This document shows, piece by piece, positions 22,501 through 30,552 of a stretch of 33,210 bases of DNA (positions are counted from its first letter, which is position 1; each line of letters starts with the position of its first letter). The translations under genes were made by a program, and so were the position numbers. The notes under the pieces are model-generated. The model saw nothing but the letters and a program-made list of their open reading frames with translations. It was not told the origin of the DNA and did no database searches. Source of the DNA: Apostichopus leukothele (lineage: Eukaryota > Echinodermata > Holothuroidea > Aspidochirotida > Stichopodidae); the NCBI GenBank assembly GCA_010014835.2, contig JAAAKB020098876.1, forward strand, positions 1 to 33,210. Reading direction: 5' to 3'.

Positions 22501-25500
22501 CATTTTAGTAACTGATATTAGGATAACTGCAACATCGTGATTAAGCTCACACACAGATTAAAGTCTAACAGGAACAATGTGCTTAACGCTATTTATTTAC
22601 AACATGTTATCATTGTCCTAAATTATCTCTGAAGATCACGGTGTACAGTTTCCACAAGTGTAAGCTTTAGATCTAAATATTTCTCCTTGCAAGATGTTGC
22701 TATGGTTACTGTATGAGGCATGAACAGTTGTTCATATTTATAATCATCCTGGTTATTACCAATCAATAGTTGGCATGGAGATATATACAGAATGTTTCTG
22801 TGCCTATTATGGCATGCATTGAATGGAATATTGTTTTGTTTTTTTATGGCATTATTAGTATTTTTTTTCAATCATATGAAGGAACTACTTATTTTTCTTT
22901 GATTACTTACTACTTGCTTTAAATTCCCATTTTTCTTTCACTGTTAATTTTTTTTCTTTTCTCCCGCATTTACACACAAATTTGACTGTAGAGGCCAATG
23001 CAAGTTGCACAGCCTGAAAAACAGTCAACACCCACAAGGGAAATTTATACTATATTACACTATTGACCTTCCAATCATAAATAAAATGGATTTAGACTGC
23101 TAACTAATTTACCTAAGGGAACAACAAATCTGACATGCATGCGGAAAAGTTCCTTCCATTTTTTCAACAGTTTAAGAATATTGTGATAAAACTAAACAGT
23201 TGTCCAATGCAGCAGTATGAACCATAGAGACAAAAACCTAACATTAGAGACCAATTTTTTAAACCGGACTGTTTCTAATACTGTCAATGATTAAGTGTTG
23301 TTACCACTGGCAATAGGCCTAACATACTGAAAATCTAACGCCACATCATACAAATGATAATAACGCGGTTCACTCATGATGTAATCTATCGACTTTCTCA
23401 CTGAATGACGAAAATGTCGGGAAAAAACATTTTGTGTTCTTGTATGTCAGTGTTTAATGCTGCCAAGAAAAAGGACAACCAATTTTTTTTTTTTAAATCG
23501 GAGGGAACAATTATTTTGTCATAGATTATTATTCAAATTAAGGTATACCATATAGTTTAAACTGTATTAATTTTAACAATGGAAATTCATATAAATGAGT
23601 TATATTCTGTATATTTGTTCAAATAGCTGTACTTTACAATGTGTACAGACCAAGAAATTAATACAGCTCAGTTTTTATTACACCACATCTGCAGAACAAC
23701 TAAAGATTACTGTACGTTATTCACAACATTTGGCGTAATAGTTATAACTGGATGTTGAGCAGTTCACATGATATTCCTATAAATGGCTCTGTACAATATT
23801 GAAAGCCAGTTCTTAAAGAAAAAAAGAAATCGACTAATTTCATATTGGGATAAATGGTCCATGTGAAGTCCTCTTATATTCTCTGCAATTCTGACAATAA
23901 TCTTATACAACACTAAACAACAATACATTTCTATGGAAATCAAAAAATTTTGCTTAGTAGGAAGTTTTATCAATATTGTCATTAATTTAAAAATCCTATT
24001 TTATTAAAATGTCCAAACAACAAGAAGATTACATTTAATTTCAAAATTTAGGCCTAAATTGGTCTCTTTCAGTTCAACACCATCAATCCAATTTTCTTAG
24101 TCCAAAATCTACACACAAAAAAACTCTACACTGTTTAACTGTTCTCCTAATTACTGATAACCATTAAAATTCCCATACCCTAAAAAACCTTTTTCTGTCT
24201 CTAATGTGATAAGTGTTTCATTTCGTCCAGATTCACTTATGTAAATTCTGAATGGACCAAAGCTTAAAGCCATTAAGTCAGTTTGTTGTTGTGTTTGAGT
24301 AAATAGCAACCAACTTAAGGGCAGCTTCACACAAAATCATGTCTACCAATAAACTATTGGCGATGAACTGTTAACAACAGATTATTGATTGGGGTTGATT
24401 ACAATAAAGCTTGACTCAATTCTATGGCTAAGAATGGAACAATCACCAAACCCCAGAGTGTACATCTTTCCTTTTCATGGAAATCATGCGAGAATGACAA
24501 GTCATAATGTAAATGTATTAGAACAACAATTATAGGACAAGCTTAGCGAAAAAATATTGCCTTTTCATGCCCAGGATTTTATTAGGTGACTATTTGAAAC
24601 AAGTATCAAATGGTCAATATGAGAGTGAGAAAACGCAGGTCGCCAGTTGTATGCAATTGTGCTGTCAAAGTGATAATATCTATGGACATGCTTGAAAATG
24701 TCAAAGAGAAACAGCAAATTTGGAATATTTGCATGAAAAATGAAATTTGCTGTGGTAAATACTGGGTTCGCATGAACCAACAACACTGCACAGGATCAAA
24801 TTTCTCTTTGAAAAACACAACAACGAATTGAGAGTGCAAGCTTAACTATTTGGGATAATGCTGGCAAAAACAAATTTGCATTGCATTTTAAGGCCTAACA
24901 GCATTTCTTAAGAAGACATTTTTTTGTGTTTTGTTCTATTGCAAGTTGCAAGGAGAAGGTTACTATTTGACTACAGTGAAATTACGAAGGACTTGGAGTC
25001 CCAATTTAATTTGTAATGTAAGCACCAAGTTGCTATGTTTCACTGTAAAACCATTATTTCACGGTTAACAAAATACTTCTCAAATTGCCTAGACCTGTAA
25101 TTGACCTGCTTGGATAATGTCTTTGAGCACTGAATATTTGTCAGTTTAATTTTGAGGATTCCATTTTAGCATAGCCAACATGTCATTAGGTCTCGCAGTA
25201 GCCAAAAGTATTTAATAGTAAATAGGTCTACTATGACTTTTGAGTGAGCTTGGCTCAGTATTAACTCTAGCTGAAAGGGAAGGCCATATAGAAATTAGGC
25301 AATTGAATTTGACTTATAAGGCTAAGATTGTAAGACACTACTTGAAAATACTTGTCGAAAATTTAGTCTAGCCTCCAGCCAAACGCCTACTTTTGGGCAA
25401 TAAGAACGTTTTTAGATAGGTCCACGGCTCTTTGTAACTGTAACGACTATAAAACATGTTGTTGTTACTGTTACATAGCGTCAGTGTGACACTTACACTA

Positions 25501-25576
25501 CAGTTAAACTTGACCTAGAAGTTAGAACAGTTACTTACCCACAAGTGCATATCTCACAAATACACTTCTTCGCCAT
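18585..25576 (-). CDS. SAXO1/2: Stabilizer of axonemal microtubules (SAXO/FAM154 family), complete, 4 exons
   Basis: SAXO proteins bind and stabilise microtubules in cilia, flagella and centrioles. Joining 25576-25539, 21391-21218, 20537-20338 and 19576-18585 gives 1404 nt: 467 residues plus TAG, close to the size I recall for vertebrate SAXO1. Every junction is GT-AG and keeps phase. Residues 5-17 carry the family's cysteine-rich N-terminus (MAKKCICEICTCGRHRCPH: C5, C7, C10, C12, C17). After it come eleven Mn-type modules of the pattern P-[FL]-x3-T-x3-D-[YF]-x-P/K (for example PLSDQTTNRRDF, PFNGTSTFNRDY, PLEDMTSHRVDY, PFQGLTTFQKDY, PFDDRTNYKQDF, PFDDRTMYKLDYIPKE). The C-terminus has the family's NGYRFQRVDSRGHEFW-like block before a short tail. 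ATG 25576 has an AAAATGG-like context. Nothing is broken. I cannot decide between SAXO1 and SAXO2, which may be a vertebrate split. Confidence 0.95.
20005..20142. repeat. 24-bp exact direct repeat, 114 bp apart
   Basis: ACTCATACTGTTGTACTTGT plus ACTA occurs at 20005-20028 and 20119-20142, inside SAXO intron 3. The intervening DNA is not repeated. It belongs to the TGTACTTGTACT word family seen elsewhere in the window. Confidence 0.8.
20338..20537 (-). CDS. SAXO1/2: SAXO exon 3
   Basis: The acceptor is TTTTTCCCCCTCAG and the donor is CAG then GTGAGCT. It encodes residues 71-137, from RRDFIPHEVNKIAV through GNMDLLTSYVRDY to GVPTYT, in a frame continuous with both neighbours. The frame is too short to stand out alone but aligns exactly with the family. 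Confidence 0.94.
21218..21391 (-). CDS. SAXO1/2: SAXO exon 2
   Basis: The acceptor is TTTAAACTTAACAG and the donor is AACAG then GTAAAC. It encodes residues 13-70, starting with the RHRCPH motif and running through the SEYT-like element TITEYTAKYP, the KSFKP motif and PLSDQTTN. The final codon (AG plus A) is split with exon 3 and gives the family's RRDF. Confidence 0.94.
21392..25538 (-). other. SAXO1/2: SAXO intron 1 (4.1 kb)
   Basis: No exon or element I can name lies within this intron. It is AT-rich, with several chance frames on both strands (22623-22871, 23764-23982, 24565-24839). It is the largest intron of the gene and separates the 12-residue first coding exon from the rest. Confidence 0.6.
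25539..25576 (-). CDS. SAXO1/2: SAXO exon 1 (38 coding bases)
   Basis: It encodes MAKKCICEICTC plus two bases of the next Gly codon, followed by GTAAGTAAC, a consensus donor. The start context is AGAAATGGC (A at -3, G at +4). It is recognised only because the peptide is the conserved SAXO N-terminus and the phase joins exon 2 exactly. Confidence 0.93.
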
Positions 25577-25871
25577 TTCTGCTCTTCAAGCAAGAATTAC
25601 GAGGAACCGGTTATCAAAAACCTTTCGTTAGTAGGCAATGTTGGACTTGGAGAATGGAGATTTTAATAGTATTATACACTGTTGACAACGCTTTTCCGCT
25701 ACCGTACGTACGATGAGTTCGTTCATCTACGAGTTTGTATTGCAATTTGTGCTCGTGGTGCACTCGTACACAACGAGCGTATATCACGTTTCTTTGACAA
25801 CCTAACCTGAGCCTTCCACGACCACATGCATCTGATTACACAACACATGTTGACAAGCGTTGCTAGGGTTG
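25577..25871 (-). promoter_or_regulatory. SAXO1/2: SAXO upstream region with an X-box-like half site
   Basis: This is the densest CpG stretch near the gene (CCGTACGTACG, CTCGTGG and ACACAACGAGCG words near 25700-25780). At 25859-25871 the minus strand reads CAACCCTAGCAAC. The AGCAAC half fits the RFX X-box right half (RGYAAC), but the left half is poor. RFX control is expected for ciliary genes, so the half site, about 285 bp from the ATG, is worth noting. No TATA box was seen. Confidence 0.3.
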
Positions 25872-26038
25872 AAAATGAATATTCATATAGGAGACAACAG
25901 GCATCTTTCTTTTGCCGAAGAGAGAGAGATTGATCAGCCGATTCACATGTTAGTATACAAATAAAAGACTATATTATACTTTAATATTAAAAGAATTTAA
26001 CAATATAATTGTTATCATGATATATCATTGTACCATGT

Positions 26039-26228
26039 AATACTATATGCAACAATATTAGTGGATGTTTATATTATTATAGCCTATTCTTATGATACAA
26101 TATTATTGTACGACACTATGTGAAACGGGTAATACTATATGCAACAATGTTATTAATAACATTATCCACAATTGTGGATGTTTTATATTATAATATTATG
26201 ATACAATATTATTGTATGATACTATGTA
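26039..26228. repeat. 92-bp tandem duplication, AT-rich
   Basis: AATACTATATGCAACAAT starts at 26039 and again at 26131. Both copies continue through GTGGATGTTT, TTATGATACAATATTATTGTA and a GACACTATGTGA/GATACTATGTAA end. The second copy differs by small insertions and deletions. No coding potential. Confidence 0.8.
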
Positions 26229-27313
26229 ATTCGGGTGTATTGATACGATGGATAATTTATCAATTTGAGAGGAAGAGGGAGAGAGAAAGGGACAGAGAAG
26301 GTGAGGGAGAAGAGAAGCAGGATTACAACGAGGTGGTTACGTCAATATGCGGAGGTGAGGCCGAGGAGCTGCGAGAACAACTTTTTGGGCTGACAATATC
26401 ATATGAGGTTGCGTCGGGCATGGGTTAGCATATTGTACCTGTTATATTTAGCCTGGCATGTTTCACGTAGATGTGTTTTGCGAGTAAATTAAGGTAATCG
26501 GTGTTGCCCCCCCCCCCCAAAAAAACGCTAGAAGTTTCCAAAAGTCCATTCATTTCATGAAAGCTCTTTAACAGAAAAGACATGCATGGCTCCATTCTTT
26601 ACTCCTCGGGCCAAGCGGTAGTTTTCCCCTATATTCTCTGCTCCTTTCTGAAGCAGCGCTTATATGTACAAATTAAGAGTTAAAGATCTGCTATATTGGC
26701 TCCAATTATAGTACGTATACTAGTACGCTATAGCTAGGAAGTTTTGTGATTAACGACGTAATCGACCTGCCACGTTCGTAAATCGACATGCAGGCTCTAC
26801 AATTATCCTGCGTTGCTTCTAAACACCATTAGGCTACTTGAGTAAACACTGTGGAAATATGTTCATGTCTACAGTTTAGTTAATCATACAGCGTTCACAC
26901 AAAGACCCTCATACAAGAACAAATATATGACAGTCGTTGCAGACTAATTGGTAAAAAGAGGTCATTTTACGACCAAAACAGGTCGATGACGTAATCTCAA
27001 GAAACTTTTCCATGATAATGTGCTATAGTTGGGGTCTATACAGCAGACCTTTAAACATGAAATGTCGATGATTGTTCAAGCTAAATCATCTCCGTTGAAT
27101 TAATTTGCAGCATAGGTTGATGATTTCGGTCTGTGTTCCCCAATGCTTTACTTACTTATTCATTTTTAACAAATTACAATTACTATATTGATGACTAAGG
27201 CTCGCTTCCATATTTCTGACATCCAAGTTGTGTGTGAGGAGAATCGTAGGAGCTGCATGGCCAGTACGCATCCGCTTAAACCACGGACTGCGTACGTGAG
27301 AAGCATCTAAATC
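26229..27313. other. Intergenic, with a purine-rich GA tract and a C12 run
   Basis: The GA-rich tract at 26266-26320 produces the low-complexity part of a 102-codon plus-strand frame (26120-26428), which I reject as a gene. C12 lies at 26507-26518. Nothing else is recognised. Confidence 0.45.
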
Positions 27314-27800
27314 TCAGTCGAGTAAATCGGAACTTAAATTCAAATCACAGAGCAAAGAAGAGTATGAAAGCCGGTAAAACGAATGATTCTGTGCTCTATT
27401 GAAACCTGAGGTGAATATTATGGAAGCACTAACTGAGAACGATTTAAGTAGGCCAGTAACGTACAATATAACCACATGAATATTCATTACAAAGGCTGTA
27501 GTGAGTCCGTTAATTGTAAATAAGTGTCTGTAAGACCGGTGTGGCAGTTTATTTCGTCCTCTGTATGTAAAAATCATCCAACGGTCGACCGAACTTAATA
27601 TCCTAAAACAAATATACGCAATGAGATCATACTCAATGGTATATATATTCCAATGCATTTGGAAACTTTTTCATATTAACATTTCAAATAAGGCAATAGA
27701 TGCAGGTTCATTACCTGAAAACTGGCTTACGGAAATACGATTTACGAACCAAAACAGAAGTAAGCCTACAAATATTTCCCAATGTGGTAGAAAATGATCA
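27314..27800 (-). pseudogene. Decayed rhodopsin-like GPCR fragment (TM1-TM4), candidate
   Basis: The minus strand carries, in order but in more than one frame, pieces that resemble a class A GPCR. Near 27795-27715 is a TM1/first-loop-like stretch (STTLGNIC...VLVRKSYFRK). Near 27715-27675 is a TM2-start-like stretch (NEPASIALFEMLI). Then a 114-codon frame (27658-27314) holds ICFRILSSVDRW, matching the TM3 D/E-R-Y/W region. It is followed by a basic loop (RGRNKLPHRSYRH) and a hydrophobic helix (LFTINGLTTAFVMNIHVVIL) like TM4. Downstream of that the similarity fades. The shifts between frames imply a pseudogene. The match is by motif memory only and could be coincidence. Confidence 0.38.
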
Positions 27801-30034
27801 AGCTTTTGAAGCGAAATTTCATATCTCATTTATTTACGAGACAAACATATTACAATGAACATCATGCATGCTGGGTGATCTACTATTACAAATATTGGCA
27901 TCTGGTGGTCGCGTGGTAGATTAAGGTATAGCATACCCGTAAAAGCTTTTATTTTATATATTTTTTGGGTGGAGGGGTGGGGGGGGGGGCGATTTGGTAT
28001 GAACTGCTCGGACTGGGGTCTAAGAGGGGAGATATCACCTCCCCTGTTTGAGAACTTCTTTTATAACTATGGGTGCTTAAATACATAATGATGAGATCTT
28101 TTGCAACTTTCTAAGAATATTTGGTATCAAAAAATTGAAATAGGTCAGATCACCTTTTCTTAAATTTGAAAGTCTAAAGCTATTAGAGATCAAATTTTAC
28201 ATTATTTTAACAAACAAAAAAACATATTCTAATCTACATTATGCATGAGAGGAGAGGAAGGGGGGGGGGCGGGGACGCTCTACTGTTAATAATGCCAAAT
28301 GCTAGACACATGGTAAAATTAAGGGTATAAAAGTTGAGTCAGTATAAATGTGGGTATAAATGTTGTATGTTGCTCATATATTCCAAACCAGGAAAAGGCA
28401 GTGTTTTTTTAATTAAGCATCAGACTGTTTACTTAAAATTTGACTTAATGTAATACAAATTTCATCTTAACAGCCTCAATTGCTTACAATCCCCTGCCCA
28501 TCTACCCCTCCCCTTTCCCGTCACACTGTGACAAAAAATATTCAACCCTAAATTGCATGTATGCTTAACAAAACTAATAATTCTCAATACCAGGTAATCC
28601 AAGTGTTATGTAGTAATATGGAAGAGTGCAAGGAGGGGATGGGTGGAGGGTGGGGGAGGGTGGGGGAAGTAGGCTTGAACGTAAAGCAACTACTAAACAT
28701 AACAAGGCAATGGGTTCTTTGTATTTACAAATATGTTTATTATGGAAAATCTATCAATATAAATCAATTCCGCAAACTTGCTGCCATTATCATGAAATGA
28801 AGTACACAAAATCAACAAAAAGTAAATACAAAAGGAGATGAGAAATAGATAATTCTATTTTTGCCTTATATTCTAATATTCTTTAACTGTCATCAGATCA
28901 CCTGTACAGGACCTGCCGAAAAAACTTATTTTGTTCTGTGCAGTGTTTCCTAAAGGGAGATATCACCTCTGAAGTTACCTCACTGAGGCTGAACTTTGGT
29001 TTAACCGTCCTCAAGGATCTAAATGAATGGAACTTCATGGGATATTCTGGCAGGAGAAAGTTGATCGCTTCATACAAATGCTGTACATCAAAATGACATC
29101 TTCATTACATTTTGTATGATATGATTTTTTTTTCAAATTTGGTGGCATTTTGTAAATGCATCTGGTAACAGCAGAGTGAATGATGTCATCAAGGCAATTC
29201 AGCAGGAAATTTGTTTTGTTTTTCTTTATAACAATTAAGTGGGTTTTTTCTCTCAGAGAAACTAATATTGTTCCAAAAAAGTTTCATTTTGATGAAATTC
29301 TAAATACAGATAACCCTGACAGCTAAGCAAACCAAATTCCAAAATTTATCAAGTTTTAAGGAGTAATCAACAAGAAACAATAGTAAAGTAAAGCTTTGGA
29401 AGAACATTTGCCATGTTGACATTACAGACCACCCACTGTGATCTACTCCAGGGAGGAATCAAGCGTTTAGTATAAAGCCAAGAAACGGTTCCATTCAATC
29501 AATCATACCTTGAGTTAGGAACAAGATATTGAGAAGGGGTTTTAAACAAACAGTGCGGAATATGTTTTATTTTCCATGTCAAGTGTTACATTGTCTGTCA
29601 CCCAATTACCCCTTGAATGTAACACATATATGAAGCAGATAAGTTCCCAATTATTCGAGTTGATGTGGTATTTGCCTTATTTACCTTCCTTTAACCTGTC
29701 TGGTGAGGCCTTGTGGGGCCTGTGCTGTTGAGATCAGATTTATTTGACAACATGGACCTATTTTCCCAAGGTACTTGTATTTTCGATCCTTTTTCGCTAA
29801 AATGTTATCAATATTCAATTAATCTTTCTGGACGAGAGCTGCACGCTTCTCTCACTGAGGATGTGTTAGTGAGATGGTTGTACAACTATTTCACTAAGGC
29901 ATTAAGCTTATCAGTCAAACTTAAAGGACTGGCTAATTCTGTACAATCGAAAAACTTCAGACTGACAGGGCTTCAAGCCTAGTCACTAAAACATGAATAA
30001 TTTTCACTTCCAACAAATCCAAAGTTAGTAGTCA
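27801..30034. other. Intergenic, G-rich runs
   Basis: G-rich runs lie at 27979-27989 (G11) and 28260-28269 (G10), and a strong G-quadruplex-type stretch at 28635-28668 contains six or more blocks of three to five G. The frame at 29713-29982 (plus, 89 codons) lies opposite the region below the CACTIN 3' end and has no domain or splice support. No gene is seen. Confidence 0.45.
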
Positions 30035-30040
30035 TTTATT
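30035..30040 (-). terminator. CACTIN: Candidate polyadenylation signal of CACTIN
   Basis: The minus strand reads AATAAA, about 390 nt after the CACTIN stop. It is the first canonical signal downstream of the stop on this strand. Further AATAAA words lie near 29739-29744 and 29565-29570. Confidence 0.4.
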
Positions 30041-30426
30041 CTCACCAGGACAATCCACCTAATATTAGCCTATCAACTGTCTTTCATAGTTGAGGACCCA
30101 ACTTGTGGATGTTCTCTGGCCAGGGTGCATGTTCGAAACAGACATACAGTAAGTCAAAGTTTCCTCGTAGACTTGATTTATGCATTACATCATTACTTCC
30201 CAGTGCAACATTCCCTAAAACTGTTAGAACCACCTAGGCTACAGTTGTTAACATGATTTCAATCTGTACATATTCAAGGGTCCCGATTACTGTGCAAAAT
30301 GTTCCACAATCTGTTCCAACATTACGGGAAGTACTACGTCTTCTGACCAAGAATCTTCCTGGAGTAGCTCAGGAAATCAAGGTCTGTCTCTCAGGGAGAA
30401 ACAGCTTGCATAGGCATCAGGGTTGA

Positions 30427-30552
30427 CTATCTTCGGTAACGATACCGTTTGAAACGAAACCAAAGCTGGAAGATACTGTTGTTGAACTGACACCTGAAAC
30501 CGTGGCGATGAGACAACTCCCACTCACGATTGACTATCTTGAAAGCAAGGTC
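30427..30552 (-). CDS. CACTIN: CACTIN terminal exon
   Basis: The acceptor is TTCTTCCTTCCTATTAACCAG, with a CTATTAAC branch-point-like word close to the AG. 41 codons begin DLAFKIVNREWEL and end KRYRYRR, with TAG at 30427-30429. The open frame extends chance codons into the microsatellite upstream of the acceptor. Confidence 0.97.
   Translation of the reverse strand, partial: DLAFKIVNREWELSHRHGFRCQFNNSIFQLWFRFKRYRYRR

Noticed and set aside
26120-26428. 102-codon plus-strand frame with an ERERDREGEGEE stretch
   Set aside because: The charged stretch comes from a GA-rich simple repeat and the upstream part from an AT-rich duplication, so there is no sign of a gene.
29713-29982. 89-codon plus-strand frame near the CACTIN 3' end
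   Set aside because: No recognisable family or splice borders; it lies antisense just below the presumed CACTIN 3' UTR.
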